Below are positions 47,029 to 58,569 of a stretch of 64,000 bases of DNA, piece by piece. The stretch is taken from positions 1 to 64,000 of the forward strand of contig CALGNZ010000036.1 of assembly GCA_937957915.1 (NCBI GenBank), given 5' to 3'. Below the pieces are notes generated by a model that searched no databases, was not told the DNA's origin, and saw only the letters and a list, made by a program, of their open reading frames with translations. The position numbers and the translations under genes were made by a program. How positions within the stretch are numbered: position 1 is the stretch's first letter; each line of letters starts with the position of its first letter. The DNA is from an uncultured Granulosicoccaceae bacterium (GTDB taxonomy: Bacteria > Pseudomonadota > Gammaproteobacteria > Granulosicoccales > Granulosicoccaceae).

Positions 47029-47579
47029 TCGTCTTCACCTAGTGCCAACTGGGCTTCGCGTTGTATCCAGCCGCTGATGCCGTCAGGTATCAGTTCGACC
47101 AAATTGATCTGATTTTCCGATATTTGCAAAATCTTGCCGTGATTCTGACCAGCGTAATTGCCGGGCTGAACCCGATGGATTGTTCCCTCAGGATCCTGCA
47201 CAAGCGCCCAACTGGAAGCTCGCTGCTTAAGGATGCCAACCATCTTCAGTGCGTCGAGCGGATAGCTTTCGAGGATCTCCCGTCGTCGGTTGTCCGCCGG
47301 TCTTGGACCAGTGGCTGAATTTGTCGGTGCCGCCGCCGACAATTCAGTCTGCGGTCGGAAAGGGTCTCTGAGATCGTGTTCTGCATATGCCACCGTCTGG
47401 TACTGGACGAAGTCAGGCAGAGGGTCAACGCGACCTTGATGTTTCAGTCGGGTCTGGGCAACGAAATCCTGAAGATCACTCATGTCGTTGCTACACGCTG
47501 ACAGCATGGCAGGACCGGTGATCACCACGATCGCGCAACGCAGCCATGACAACCGGGATGCGAATTTACTTTGCTTCAC
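47025..47579 (-). CDS. pilP: Type IV pilus assembly lipoprotein PilP
   Basis: PilP is an inner-membrane lipoprotein that links the PilNO complex to PilQ. The 184-residue product has a lipobox (GPAMLSAC, Cys about 29), the DLQDFVAQTR linker, the conserved LRDPFRP and the C-terminal beta domain (MVGILKQRASSWALVQDPEGTIHRVQPGNYAGQNHGKI-type core). It starts with GTG 47579, 3 nt after pilO, and overlaps pilQ by four bases. Confidence 0.93.
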   Translation of the reverse strand: MKQSKFASRLSWLRCAIVVITGPAMLSACSNDMSDLQDFVAQTRLKHQGRVDPLPDFVQYQTVAYAEHDLRDPFRPQTELSAAAPTNSATGPRPADNRRREILESYPLDALKMVGILKQRASSWALVQDPEGTIHRVQPGNYAGQNHGKILQISENQINLVELIPDGISGWIQREAQLALGEDE

Positions 47580-47582
47580 GCC

Positions 47583-48218
47583 TTAGGCCTCGTCGTCTTC
47601 TAGGTAGCGGTAGGTTGTCGCTGTAAGATCCATTTTCAGCTTCTGCGCCGCTTTTGAATTATTGTTGTTCTGCTTGGCGGCCCCTGGTGTGATCGCTATG
47701 TTGTGCAGAGTGACAATTCTCGGGAGTGCGGCCAGGCCGCTTACAAAATTTCCAAACTGGTGGTAGTTGCCAGTAACGCTTATCCGAATCGGATACTCGA
47801 CGTAGAATTCGCGGGCGATTTCCTTTTCTGGCTTGAAGAATTCAACTTCGAGTCCGGCAGCAACACTGGTCTGGGATAAATCTATCAACAGACTTTCAAT
47901 GTCGGTTTTATTCGGTAGCTGGCGCAACATGACGTTGAATGTTCGCTTCATTTCCGTCAGTTGCTCAACGTATGCTTCGCGGTTTGCCGCCTTCGCCTGT
48001 GTTGAGTCAAATAACGTCTTCAGTTCGCTTTCTTTTGCAGCAATGCGATCGATATCCAGAAACATCGGTTTAACCAGAAACCAGATTCCGCAGCCAACGA
48101 TCGCGGCGAGCCCGAGCGCCAGAACGGTCGCTTTCACGCCAGTCGGTGCGGAGCCGATTTGTTTTAGATCACTGGCTTCAAGGTTCTGAAGGTCAGAAAA
48201 AGCTTGTCCTATATCCAC
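47583..48218 (-). CDS. pilO: Type IV pilus inner-membrane protein PilO
   Basis: PilO is a bitopic protein with one N-terminal membrane helix (VLALGLAAIVGCGIWFLV, about 31-50), a periplasmic coiled coil (KESELKTLFDSTQAKAANREAYVEQL) and a ferredoxin-like C-terminal domain that pairs with PilN. It is 211 residues from a GTG start. It is the third gene of pilMNOPQ, 10 nt after pilN. The end carries an Asn-rich stretch (QNNNNSK) not typical of the family. Confidence 0.93.
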   Translation of the reverse strand: MDIGQAFSDLQNLEASDLKQIGSAPTGVKATVLALGLAAIVGCGIWFLVKPMFLDIDRIAAKESELKTLFDSTQAKAANREAYVEQLTEMKRTFNVMLRQLPNKTDIESLLIDLSQTSVAAGLEVEFFKPEKEIAREFYVEYPIRISVTGNYHQFGNFVSGLAALPRIVTLHNIAITPGAAKQNNNNSKAAQKLKMDLTATTYRYLEDDEA

Positions 48219-48228
48219 GATCAGCCCC

Positions 48229-48801
48229 TTAGTCGTCGCTAATTGCTAGTTGATTGTCTGCGGCGGGCGCAACTGATTGAGACAAGCGCAGTTTGAAACT
48301 ACTAATGCCACTGTCTCTTGCAGACTGGATGACATCCAGCCCCGGAGTTTTAAACCAGTCTGATGAGTCGAGGTTTCGCATTAACGTCGAGACCCGCGCA
48401 TTCGAATCCGCACGCCCCTCAAATGTCAGCCGATCCTGTTCTTGCTTCATTGACAACAGATAGACCCCGTCGGGTACTCGTTCAGCCAGTTCCTGAAAGG
48501 TGTGTACTACCTGCGGGCGTTTAGCCTGCAGTTCCTGGATGATGTCCATTCGTGCCAGCAAGTTGGCCTTGGTCGACTCGAGCTCTTCAATTTCTTTCAA
48601 CTCGGCTTTCAGCTTGTTGATTTCAGTTTGCAAATAGGCGTTACGACTTTCCTGGTAGTCGATTTGCTGCTGGGCGTATCGAATACCTCCGTACACCAGG
48701 CCGGCACCAACGATTGCTGTAAGCAGGGCGCTTACACCAAATTCCTTGGCTTTTTGCTGGCGCTGCTCCTCGCGCCATGGAAGCAGATTAATTCTAGCCA
48801 T
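48229..48801 (-). CDS. pilN: Type IV pilus inner-membrane protein PilN
   Basis: The 190-residue product begins MARINLLPWREE; the INLLPW motif is the cytoplasmic segment that docks into PilM. A membrane helix (LLTAIVGAGLVYGGI) and a periplasmic coiled coil plus ferredoxin-like domain follow. The ATG overlaps the pilM stop codon by one base (TAATG). Confidence 0.94.
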   Translation of the reverse strand: MARINLLPWREEQRQQKAKEFGVSALLTAIVGAGLVYGGIRYAQQQIDYQESRNAYLQTEINKLKAELKEIEELESTKANLLARMDIIQELQAKRPQVVHTFQELAERVPDGVYLLSMKQEQDRLTFEGRADSNARVSTLMRNLDSSDWFKTPGLDVIQSARDSGISSFKLRLSQSVAPAADNQLAISDD

Positions 48802-49865
48802 TACTCGAATCCTCTGGTTGCCAGCCCACATGCAATCATCATTGCCGGACCATCTGACATCAGTCGCTGTTGCGCGATTCCAGAAGCGCAGTCAATCTTG
48901 TGGAAGGGGTTGGCAATTTTGGTAGGCGTACCAATTTGTGTTTCGATCAGTTCGGCAATACCCGGGATCTCGGCACATCCGCCAGCCAGCAGAATTTGGT
49001 CAACATAGTCATTTTGGTCGGCAGAGAAAAAGAACTGCAGAAACCGGTTGGCTTGTTGAACCATTTGATCTTTGAACGGATCGAGGATCTCAGGCTCGTA
49101 GTTTTCCGGCAAACCGCCAACTCGCTTAACGCGTCCGGCATCTTCGTAGGAAAGCCCGTATCGGCGCATGATCTCCTCGGTCAATTGCTTGCCACCGAAC
49201 GGTTGCTCGCGGGTGTAAACCAGAGAATCGTTGCGGAAAACGCTGAGGCTGGTCATGGTCGCGCCAATATCAAGTACAGCAATTGTTTTATCGCCCCAGT
49301 CGACATCGGTTTGTTGCTGAATCAGCTTACAAGTGTGTTCTATCGTATAAGGCTCGATATCAACGACTTTGGCCGTCAGTCCGCCGATCTCACAAGCGGC
49401 CGTGCGCTCCTCGACGTTCTCGGAGCGAGACGCGACCAGCAAAACATCGTTGCTGCCCGATTCATGCTCGCTTGCTCCGATAACCTGATGATCGAGGTTA
49501 ACTTCGTCCAGCGAGTAGGGGATGTACTGATCCGCCTCCAGCTGAATTTGAGCCTCAAGTTCATTCGGTTTCAGGCCAGCTGGCATCTGAATGACTTTGG
49601 TGATAACCATGGCGCTTGGCACGGCGACCGCGGCAAAGCGTTTCTTCGAGCCCGACCGTTTCAGGGCCCGCTTGATGGCCTCGCCAACAGCCTCCACATC
49701 CTGCAGGCTCTTGTCGTTCATGGCATTAGCTGGCAGTGGTTCCACCGCGTAGCTCTCGATTCGATACCCGGAGTTGGTGCGACTCAGTTCCAGTAACTTC
49801 ACCGAAGTGGAACTGATGTCGACCCCTACCAGGTTCGACTGTTTCTTTCCGATTGAAAAATTCAT
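48801..49865 (-). CDS. pilM: Type IV pilus cytoplasmic actin-like protein PilM
   Basis: PilM has an actin/FtsA fold, binds ATP and the N terminus of PilN, and forms the cytoplasmic part of the alignment complex. The 354-residue product starts with SNLVGVDISSTSVKLLEL (phosphate 1), has AVLDIGATMTSLSVF (phosphate 2) and ILLAGGCAEIPGI (adenosine motif). It is the first gene of pilMNOPQ; the promoter lies in 49866-50138, shared with divergent ponA. Confidence 0.95.
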   Translation of the reverse strand: MNFSIGKKQSNLVGVDISSTSVKLLELSRTNSGYRIESYAVEPLPANAMNDKSLQDVEAVGEAIKRALKRSGSKKRFAAVAVPSAMVITKVIQMPAGLKPNELEAQIQLEADQYIPYSLDEVNLDHQVIGASEHESGSNDVLLVASRSENVEERTAACEIGGLTAKVVDIEPYTIEHTCKLIQQQTDVDWGDKTIAVLDIGATMTSLSVFRNDSLVYTREQPFGGKQLTEEIMRRYGLSYEDAGRVKRVGGLPENYEPEILDPFKDQMVQQANRFLQFFFSADQNDYVDQILLAGGCAEIPGIAELIETQIGTPTKIANPFHKIDCASGIAQQRLMSDGPAMMIACGLATRGFE

Positions 49866-50138
49866 GATTTAGGGATAGCGCCCGACTTTATGCCCAAGTA
49901 ATAATTCAGCAACAGCAACTGTTTTGATTTTTAGTAAGTTGCGAAGGTTTTTTCACAAAAGCCTTTGCAGCTGCCATAATCAGGCTGCAAAAGACACTCC
50001 AACTACTGCGCGATCGGTGTCGCAAACTGCCAATTTGCACTCAAAGGATGAGACAATCGACGGTATCGGCGCCTGACTGCCACCAAAACGAGCGGCAAAA
50101 GTGGGATTTATGAACAATAGCGGAGCGAGTATCAGGCC

Positions 50139-52850
50139 TTGTTGAGGCATATTTTCAAAATTATTCTTGGTTTGTCGGTCATCAGTTTTCTGATAGTTGC
50201 CATCGCCGGTTTTTTTACCTACAAACGTCTTGAACCCAACTTGCCCGATATCGACGCATTGGCTGATGTGGAATTGCATGTGCCCCTGTCTGTCTATACC
50301 GGTGATGGCAAGCTGATTGCCGAATTTGGCGAGAAGCGGCGGGAGCAGCTGCACATTGAGCAAACGCCTCAGGTGCTGATTGACGCCGTGATTGCGTCAG
50401 AAGATGACCGTTTCTTCGAGCACCCTGGCGTTGATTACCAGGGCCTTATCAGGGCTGGCATTAACCTGATCAAAACTGGCAAGAAAGGGCAGGGTGGCAG
50501 TACCATTACCATGCAGGTGGCGCGCAACATCTACCTGTCACCTGAAAAAACCTACCTGCGAAAGATCAACGAAATTTTACTGGCGCTTAAAATTGAGCGG
50601 CAACTCAGCAAGGAATCCATTCTTGAGCTGTACATGAACATTCCGTACCTTGGCAACCGCGCTTACGGTGCGGCTTCGGCAGCCAAGGTTTACTACGGTA
50701 AAGATGTGTCTGAATTAAGTCTGGCGGAAGCGGCGATGATTGCCGGTCTGCCAAAGGCACCATCGCTCTACAACCCCATTGTCAACCCCGAGCGAGCTTT
50801 GGTTCGGCGCAATTACGTGCTGCGTCGTATGCGTGAGTTGAACAAAATTACGCCGGCGCAGTTTGAGCAGGCGAAAGCCCAGCCGGTAACGGCCAAACTA
50901 CATCGCACTGCCAGTGAAACAGAGGCGGGCTATGTCAGCGAAATGGCACGTGCGCAAATGGTTAACTGGCTCGGCACCGCGGCCTACACGGGCGGTTACC
51001 GGGTATACACCACAATTGACAGTACCCACCAACTGGCGGCGACAAAAGCCCTGCGCCGTGCACTTGTTGACTATGAAAAGCGGCATGGTTTTAAGCTCCC
51101 TGGCAAGGCAACCAAGGCAGATCTGGAGACACAGGATTCAATTGATGAGTTGTTATCGACGATGCCTGGTCACGGTCAGCTTGTCGCCGCGCTGATTACC
51201 GAGACCAGCGATTTGGCAGCGTTTGCAATGCTGCAGGGTGGCCAGCGCATTGAAATTCCGTGGCGCAACATTGAATGGGCGTCGCCTCGTAGTGAAGAAG
51301 ACGATGAATTGCCGCTGTACAGCAAACCTGCCGAGGTTCTGCAGCCGCTGGATTTAGTGTACGTAGAGCAGATTCCGGTTGTGCCGGAAGTGCAGGACGA
51401 GACAGACGAGGGCTCAGCAACAAACGCCGCGCAGACAAAGCCGGTAGCCCCTGCCACTGGTGAACTGGAGTATGCGCTTGCACAGATGCCCGAGGTTGAG
51501 GGGGCTCTGGTTTCGCTGTCACCCCGGAATGGGAAAATTCTGGCGCTGGTGGGCGGCTTTGACTTTTATCGCAGCAAGTTTAATCGGGTGACTCAGGCTT
51601 ACCGGCAACCAGGTTCGAATTTCAAACCGTTTATCTATTCAGCAGCGCTTGAGTATGGCGACACCGCGGCAACTATTTATAACGATACGCCTGTGGTACT
51701 CGAAGACAATGTGCTCGAGGACGAGTGGAGACCGAGAAATTACTCAGGACGATTCTTTGGCCCGACCCGTTTGCGAGAGGCGCTGGTCAAGTCGCGTAAT
51801 CTGGTATCAATCAGGGTTTTGCAGGATCTCGGAATACCCCGAGCAATAGGCTACGCCAAACGGTTTAACTTCGATGGCAGGAGCCTGCCCCGTAATCTGT
51901 CTCTGGCGCTGGGCAGCGGAGATATGACGCCCTTGCAACTGGCCACTGGCTATACGCCGTTTGCCAGTGGCGGATACCTGATGACGCCACACTTTATTGA
52001 AAGAATATACGATGGCGACAATCGCCTGCTTTACCAGGCACCATCGGTCGAGTTTTGCGATACCGAGGCACAGTGTGCGCTACTACAAACTGCCGTCGAG
52101 GATATTGCTGAAGTCGCTGAAACTGTGGCGATTGCTGATGCCGACGATGGATCCGCTCCTGCAGTCACTAACGAAACTGACGACAGTGCAGCAATTGCCA
52201 AAGCGCCTGCGAAAATTCCGCAGCCGCCTGACAAAATTGCCGCGCCTCGGGCGATCGAAGAGCGCAATGCTTTTATTATGCGTTCAATAATGAAAGAAGT
52301 TGTACGGCGAGGCACGGCGACCAAAGCCAAGGTGCTGGGACGCAATGATCTGGCAGGAAAAACCGGTACAACGAATGACCTGTACGACGCCTGGTTTACC
52401 GGGTTTAACAGCGGTCTGGTTGCCACGGCCTGGGTGGGATACGACGAACAAACATCGTTAGGTCCGAAAGAAAGTGGCGGTGTTGCTGCACTGCCCATGT
52501 GGATCGACTATATGCGAGTAGCGCTCGAATCCATGCCGGAGGATCGAGAGTTTCAGCCGGAAGGTATTTCAACCGTTCGTATCGATAGAAAGACCGGAAA
52601 ATTGGCGGCACCCGGCAGCGACAGTGGTTACTTTGAGTTCTTTCGCGAAGAAAATGTGCCGACCGAGTACGCCGAACAGCGAGACACACCGACTCCGGCT
52701 GAACCGGTAAAGGAAACGCGAAGAGAAGTGGTAATCGTCAGAGACGGTACCAAACCGGAAGCGCCGGCGAACGGTAGCCAGTCACCGACTGTTCAGCCTG
52801 CGCCGGTCCGGCCGTCGTCGCAAAAAAAGAAAATAGAACAATTGTTCTGA
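50139..52850 (+). CDS. mrcA: Penicillin-binding protein 1A
   Basis: This is a bifunctional class A PBP that polymerises and cross-links peptidoglycan. The 903-residue product has an N-terminal membrane helix, the GT51 domain with EDDRFFEHPGVD (catalytic Glu) and GGSTITMQVARN, an inserted OB-like domain (about 310-440), and the transpeptidase domain with the active Ser in PGSNFKPF (about 490-493), SRN and AGKTGTTND (about 741). No ATG fits the start; TTG 50139 or 50142 follows GGAG at 50122. Asp/Ala-rich inserts occur around residues 430 and 670. A 14-bp palindrome (52836-52849) overlaps the stop and may help termination. It is divergent from pilM, as in Pseudomonas. Confidence 0.94.
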   Translation: MLRHIFKIILGLSVISFLIVAIAGFFTYKRLEPNLPDIDALADVELHVPLSVYTGDGKLIAEFGEKRREQLHIEQTPQVLIDAVIASEDDRFFEHPGVDYQGLIRAGINLIKTGKKGQGGSTITMQVARNIYLSPEKTYLRKINEILLALKIERQLSKESILELYMNIPYLGNRAYGAASAAKVYYGKDVSELSLAEAAMIAGLPKAPSLYNPIVNPERALVRRNYVLRRMRELNKITPAQFEQAKAQPVTAKLHRTASETEAGYVSEMARAQMVNWLGTAAYTGGYRVYTTIDSTHQLAATKALRRALVDYEKRHGFKLPGKATKADLETQDSIDELLSTMPGHGQLVAALITETSDLAAFAMLQGGQRIEIPWRNIEWASPRSEEDDELPLYSKPAEVLQPLDLVYVEQIPVVPEVQDETDEGSATNAAQTKPVAPATGELEYALAQMPEVEGALVSLSPRNGKILALVGGFDFYRSKFNRVTQAYRQPGSNFKPFIYSAALEYGDTAATIYNDTPVVLEDNVLEDEWRPRNYSGRFFGPTRLREALVKSRNLVSIRVLQDLGIPRAIGYAKRFNFDGRSLPRNLSLALGSGDMTPLQLATGYTPFASGGYLMTPHFIERIYDGDNRLLYQAPSVEFCDTEAQCALLQTAVEDIAEVAETVAIADADDGSAPAVTNETDDSAAIAKAPAKIPQPPDKIAAPRAIEERNAFIMRSIMKEVVRRGTATKAKVLGRNDLAGKTGTTNDLYDAWFTGFNSGLVATAWVGYDEQTSLGPKESGGVAALPMWIDYMRVALESMPEDREFQPEGISTVRIDRKTGKLAAPGSDSGYFEFFREENVPTEYAEQRDTPTPAEPVKETRREVVIVRDGTKPEAPANGSQSPTVQPAPVRPSSQKKKIEQLF

Positions 52851-52908
52851 TTTTGGGTGAATTGATTTTTAGTGCTTTTGCGCCTGGCAAAAGCCCGTAC
52901 TGAGTGCT

Positions 52909-53769
52909 TCAAGCGGCTGCGAGCACGCTGTCGACTCCGGGCAACTGAATGCCAAGTCCCCTGGCTCTGTGCAGATGCATGGTGCAGTCCAGCGGTAAGC
53001 CTTCAATTGATCGGGCGCTGGCGAGCTTTATGTTGTTGGTGCTGTTGTCGGTGGATACCTTCCAGTGGCGAAGCATCTTCAACGCGAAGTCTGCGCGGCT
53101 CAGCACCTGATTGCCGACCAGATTAATGGTTCCTGTTTCGTCGGTGCGATCGAAGGCCAGCAGGCAAATCGCATTGCAAAGCGAGTCAATCCAGACCGGT
53201 TGCCGTAACACATCGTCGAAAAGCGTGAGTTCGTTGCCGGCTTCCAGTGTTTTTCTAAAACCGGCGGTACCCCGGTCAATGTGTTCCAGGCCATAGATTA
53301 GCGAGGTTCGCGTAACAATAGCGCGGTTGCAACTGGCCAAAACCGTCGCTTCACCTGCGGCCTTGCTTTGGCCGTAGGCATTTATCGGCTTTGCCGGGGC
53401 GTCATCGGCATAAGGTGCATGCTGACCGCAATGAACAATGTCTGTGGAGATGAACACCAGTCGGCTGTTCAGCTCGCCGGCAATTCCGGCAATCGATTTT
53501 GTCGCCTCCGAGTTAACCGCCCACATTGTACTTTCGTCATGGCCAGGGTTGGCGGCGGCCGCATGGATAATCACATCCGGGTTTAACCGGCGAATCGTGC
53601 TGTGAGTTGCAGCGCGGTCTGTAAGGTCTAGAGGCAGGTAGCGAACAGCATCGACGTTGCCGATTGGTGGCTGGCGGCACACGCCGATAACGTTTGCGTG
53701 GCCTGCCACAATGGGCAGTAAGCGATGAGCCAGATACCCGCTTGCGCCAGTGACAAGTGCTGTAGTCAC
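52909..53769 (-). CDS. RmlD-like NAD-dependent sugar-nucleotide reductase/epimerase
   Basis: This 286-residue extended short-chain dehydrogenase has the Rossmann motif LVTGASGYLAHRLL, STD (FISTDIVHCG) and catalytic YGQSK. Composition and size match dTDP-4-dehydrorhamnose reductase-like proteins; the substrate is not determined by sequence, and no rmlABC genes are nearby. It starts with GTG 53769. It lies downstream of hemE on the same strand with 57 nt between them, so it may be the last gene of gltD-hemE. Confidence 0.82.
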   Translation of the reverse strand: MTTALVTGASGYLAHRLLPIVAGHANVIGVCRQPPIGNVDAVRYLPLDLTDRAATHSTIRRLNPDVIIHAAAANPGHDESTMWAVNSEATKSIAGIAGELNSRLVFISTDIVHCGQHAPYADDAPAKPINAYGQSKAAGEATVLASCNRAIVTRTSLIYGLEHIDRGTAGFRKTLEAGNELTLFDDVLRQPVWIDSLCNAICLLAFDRTDETGTINLVGNQVLSRADFALKMLRHWKVSTDNSTNNIKLASARSIEGLPLDCTMHLHRARGLGIQLPGVDSVLAAA

Positions 53770-53826
53770 TGGCTGACAGGCCTGGAATCAGATGGGTTTA
53801 TCACTGGCCGGGTGCACGCCTGGCGG

Positions 53827-54888
53827 CTACTTGCGGTGAAATGCGGGGCTGAGTTCATGCACGGTTTCGATCATAAACTCGACATTTTCAGGGTCGATAT
53901 GCTGGTGAATACCGTGCCCAAGATTAAAAATGTGTCGTTCTCCTTCACCGTAACTTTCGAGTACCCGCTGCACTTCTTCGCGAATTTTACTTTTTGAGCC
54001 ATACAGTACTCCCGGGTCCAGATTTCCCTGCAGCGCTACGTTGTCACGGGTTAGTGCACGAGCATCGCGCAAATCAATGGTCCAGTCCACGCCGACGGCG
54101 TCGCAGCCGGTGCGGGCAATATCAGGCAGCCACATACCGCCGTTTTTTGTAAACAGCGTTATCGGTGTGGTTGCGTGTGACTTTTTTAGGGCGTCAACAA
54201 TGCGCTGCATATAGTGCAATGAGAAAGCATGGTAGGCGCGAGGGGTGAGAATGCCGCCCCAGGTGTCGAACACCATCAGTGATTGTGCCCCGGCGTCGAC
54301 CTGTGCGCGCAGGTAGTCGATAGTCGTTTCGGTGATCTTTAGCAGTAGTCGGTGCAGCGCGCCTTCGTCGCCGTACATCAGGCGTTTGATGTGTGGATAG
54401 TCTTTGCTGCCACCACCTTCGACCATATAGGTAGCGACGGTCCATGGACTGCCGGCAAAACCGATTAGCGGCACACTCTCGTTGAGTTCCCTGCGTATCA
54501 GTCGGACCGCATCCATCACATAACGCAGTTCTGTTTCCGGATCTGGCTTGCCGAGGTTTTTGATATCTTCTGGCGTACGCACCGGTGATTTGAATCTGGG
54601 GCCCTCGCCAGCTTCGAAGTAAAGCCCCAGTCCCATTGCATCAGGCACCGTTAAAATATCGGAAAAAAGGATGGCGGCGTCCAGCGTAAAGCGACGAATC
54701 GGCTGCAGGGTGACCTCGCAGGCGAGCTCCGGCGTGCTGGCAAGCGTCATGAAGTCGCCCGCTTTTTTACGAGTCGCCATGTATTCAGGCAGATACCTGC
54801 CAGCCTGACGCATAATCCAGATAGGCGTGCGATCGACGCCTTTGTCATTCAGAACGTCCAGAAGACGCGTGTTTCTTATTGAGTGCAT
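53827..54888 (-). CDS. hemE: Uroporphyrinogen decarboxylase
   Basis: HemE converts uroporphyrinogen III to coproporphyrinogen III in heme synthesis. The 353-residue product has [29 protein letters not shown] (catalytic Asp), [22 protein letters not shown] and NLGHGIH. ATG 54888 ([10 protein letters not shown]) is one base after the gltD stop and fits the family start; an upstream start would overlap gltD by 50 bases. The gltD-hemE pair is conserved in Pseudomonas. Confidence 0.96.
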   Translation of the reverse strand: MHSIRNTRLLDVLNDKGVDRTPIWIMRQAGRYLPEYMATRKKAGDFMTLASTPELACEVTLQPIRRFTLDAAILFSDILTVPDAMGLGLYFEAGEGPRFKSPVRTPEDIKNLGKPDPETELRYVMDAVRLIRRELNESVPLIGFAGSPWTVATYMVEGGGSKDYPHIKRLMYGDEGALHRLLLKITETTIDYLRAQVDAGAQSLMVFDTWGGILTPRAYHAFSLHYMQRIVDALKKSHATTPITLFTKNGGMWLPDIARTGCDAVGVDWTIDLRDARALTRDNVALQGNLDPGVLYGSKSKIREEVQRVLESYGEGERHIFNLGHGIHQHIDPENVEFMIETVHELSPAFHRK

Positions 54889-54889
54889 G

Positions 54890-56407
<1,518 letters not shown>

Positions 56408-56425
56408 TCAGCAGGAAGGCGCTGA

Positions 56426-56875
56426 TCAGGCGTTCAGAGAGGCTTTGATTTTCGCGCTGACGGCAGACATATCTGCTCGACCTTGTAATCGGGGTTTTAG
56501 TATCCCCATTACTTTGCCCATGTCGCGAATGCTGCTGGCGCCAGTGGAAGAAATGGCTTCTTTGATTAGCGCATCGATCTCTTCGCCAGACATTTGCGCT
56601 GGCAAGTAGCCTTGTATTATTTCGAGCTCAGATTTTTCAGCATCAGCGAGATCCTGGCGATCAGCACTTTCGAATTGCTCAATCGACTCGCGCCGCTGTT
56701 TGGCCATTTTGTCGAGAATCTGGAGCATTGCGCTGTCGTCGGTATCGACACGCTCGTCCACTTCGCGCTGTTTCACTGCAGATGAAATCAGGCGCAAAAC
56801 GCCCAGGCGCGGCTTGTCGCCGCTTTTCATGCTGGTTTTGATATCGGCCATTAGTTTGGCCTTAATATCGGACAT
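56426..56875 (-). CDS. yqeY: GatB/YqeY domain protein
   Basis: The 149-residue helical protein has two subdomains: the N-terminal KLMADIKTSMKSGDKPRLGVLRLISSAVKQREVD and the C-terminal SSIRDMGKVMGILKPRLQGRADMSAVS, similar to the tail domain of GatB. Role unknown, perhaps tRNA related. It follows rpsU by 20 nt, the typical arrangement. Confidence 0.93.
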   Translation of the reverse strand: MSDIKAKLMADIKTSMKSGDKPRLGVLRLISSAVKQREVDERVDTDDSAMLQILDKMAKQRRESIEQFESADRQDLADAEKSELEIIQGYLPAQMSGEEIDALIKEAISSTGASSIRDMGKVMGILKPRLQGRADMSAVSAKIKASLNA

Positions 56876-56895
56876 CTTCTAACTGACCGTTGCGG

Positions 56896-57111
56896 CTAGT
56901 AGAGACGCACGCGTCGTGCAACTTCTTTCGACAATTTCTTTTGATGACGCTTAACCGCTGCTGCAGCTTTGCGTTTTCTTTCAGTTGTCGGCTTTTCGTA
57001 GAATTCACGACGGCGTGTTTCAGTCAAAACGCCGGCTTTTTCACACGATCGCTTAAAGCGACGCAGTGCTATTTCAAAGGGTTCGTTTTCTTTGATGCGT
57101 ACAGATGGCAT
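56896..57111 (-). CDS. rpsU: Small ribosomal subunit protein bS21
   Basis: The 71-residue, highly basic protein has the bS21 signature [22 protein letters not shown] and the Arg-rich tail [22 protein letters not shown]. It sits near the mRNA exit of the 30S subunit. It is divergent from tsaD, as usual, but followed by yqeY and then gltD, not dnaG-rpoD. Confidence 0.97.
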   Translation of the reverse strand: MPSVRIKENEPFEIALRRFKRSCEKAGVLTETRRREFYEKPTTERKRKAAAAVKRHQKKLSKEVARRVRLY

Positions 57112-57489
57112 GTTTAAAGTTTTCTCAATAAATCCAGCGGGTAACTGGACAAGGGTTCAGAACAGTCCGTGTGTTGAGCGTTGTCTGCCAGTGCTCGGTA
57201 AGATCTGAGCATTGCAATCCTGAGTCCGCCCCAGGTGGCCCGCTACCATAATGATTCACCCAGTGCCGACTTCGCGGCAAATCAAGGTATAATCCGTTTT
57301 GGGCACATGTAAACCTGAGCTTAGCCCAACAAGTATAAAGGTTTACACCGCACAAGCAAGTAATCGACCGATTTTGCCCCACACGAAGGCTTAAATTGAT
57401 GCTTGCCGGCCCGTTTAAGTCCAAAGTTAACTGCGCGAGCGCTGTTTCTTTATTGACGCGCTAACCCAACCACGAAAAGGCCTGTTACG
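57112..57489 (+). other. Divergent rpsU/tsaD intergenic region
   Basis: These 378 bp hold no gene. A TATAAT hexamer (57288-57293, plus strand) could be a -10 box for tsaD, but no good -35 precedes it at the right distance. The rpsU promoter should read the other way from the middle of the region. Confidence 0.4.
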
Positions 57490-58530
57490 TTGAAAGTGCT
57501 CGGAATTGAATCCTCCTGCGACGAGACCGGGCTTGCGATCTTTGACAGTGAGCAAGGGCTGCTCGCGCATACGTTACACAGCCAGGTTAAAAAACACGCG
57601 GCCTATGGCGGGGTGGTGCCGGAAATCGCTTCCCGAGATCATATTCGCACCTGGTTACCGCTGACCAGACAATGCCTGAGCATGGCTCAACTCGAGTTGC
57701 GTGACCTCGATGCGATCGCTTTCACTGCGGGCCCCGGGCTTGCCGGTGCACTATTTACTGGTGCTGTCGCCGGTCGATCGCTGGCGTGGGCGCTGCAAAT
57801 TCCAGCGATCGGCGTTAACCATATGGAAGGCCATTTGCTGGCGCCGATGCTGGAATCTGATGCACCTGAATTCCCCTTTATTTGTCTGTTGGTGTCCGGA
57901 GGACACACACAGCTGGTGCGAGTGGACGGCATTGGACAATACCGGTTGCTGGGCGACACGCGTGATGACGCCGCTGGTGAGGCCTTTGACAAGACGGCAA
58001 AGATGCTTGGACTCGGATATCCGGGAGGGCCGCACCTTGCCAGGGCTGCTGAATCAGGTAATCCAGATCGGTTCCGCTTCTCGCGGCCTATGACGGACCG
58101 ACCCGGTCTCGATTTTAGTTTTAGCGGTTTGAAAACGGCTGCGATCACTGCTTTTGCGGAGGTTGATCGAAATCCGGAATGTGTAGCGGACATAGCCATC
58201 GCTTTCGAATCTGCAGCGGTGGATACGCTCGCGATCAAATGCACACGAGCATTAAAGCAAGAGGGAATCAGCCGGTTAGTTGCGTCAGGGGGCGTGGCTG
58301 CAAATAGTCGATTGCGATTGGCCCTGGAAAAATCCGCCGCAGCACTTGGTGGGCGTGTGTTCTTTCCAAGGCTCGAATTCTGTACCGACAACGGCGCCAT
58401 GATTGCGCTGGCGGGGGCAATCAGATTAGAAGCCGGAGAGCACGATTCTCTGGGTGTCGTGGTGCGCCCTCGCTGGCCGGTTGATCAGCTGGGTGTGCCA
58501 GCAGACGGGGCAGCTGCAGACCCGATGTAA
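57490..58530 (+). CDS. tsaD: tRNA N6-threonylcarbamoyladenosine transferase subunit TsaD
   Basis: TsaD transfers threonylcarbamoyl to A37 of ANN-decoding tRNAs with TsaB and TsaE. The 346-residue product has the ASKHA-fold signatures [12 protein letters not shown], the metal site NHMEGH (H111, H115), [31 protein letters not shown] and [12 protein letters not shown]. The TTG start follows an AAAAGG site at a suitable distance. It stands opposite rpsU. Confidence 0.96.
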   Translation: MKVLGIESSCDETGLAIFDSEQGLLAHTLHSQVKKHAAYGGVVPEIASRDHIRTWLPLTRQCLSMAQLELRDLDAIAFTAGPGLAGALFTGAVAGRSLAWALQIPAIGVNHMEGHLLAPMLESDAPEFPFICLLVSGGHTQLVRVDGIGQYRLLGDTRDDAAGEAFDKTAKMLGLGYPGGPHLARAAESGNPDRFRFSRPMTDRPGLDFSFSGLKTAAITAFAEVDRNPECVADIAIAFESAAVDTLAIKCTRALKQEGISRLVASGGVAANSRLRLALEKSAAALGGRVFFPRLEFCTDNGAMIALAGAIRLEAGEHDSLGVVVRPRWPVDQLGVPADGAAADPM

Positions 58531-58569
58531 TTTGGCGAAAAGGGGTTTGCCGGCGCCGCCTGCCGGTGT

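Noticed and set aside
48870-49796. 308-residue plus-strand reading frame
   Set aside because: It lies wholly antisense to pilM, whose motifs are intact; it is a shadow of codon bias.
57687-58400. 237-residue minus-strand frame
   Set aside because: It is antisense to tsaD, a complete conserved gene.
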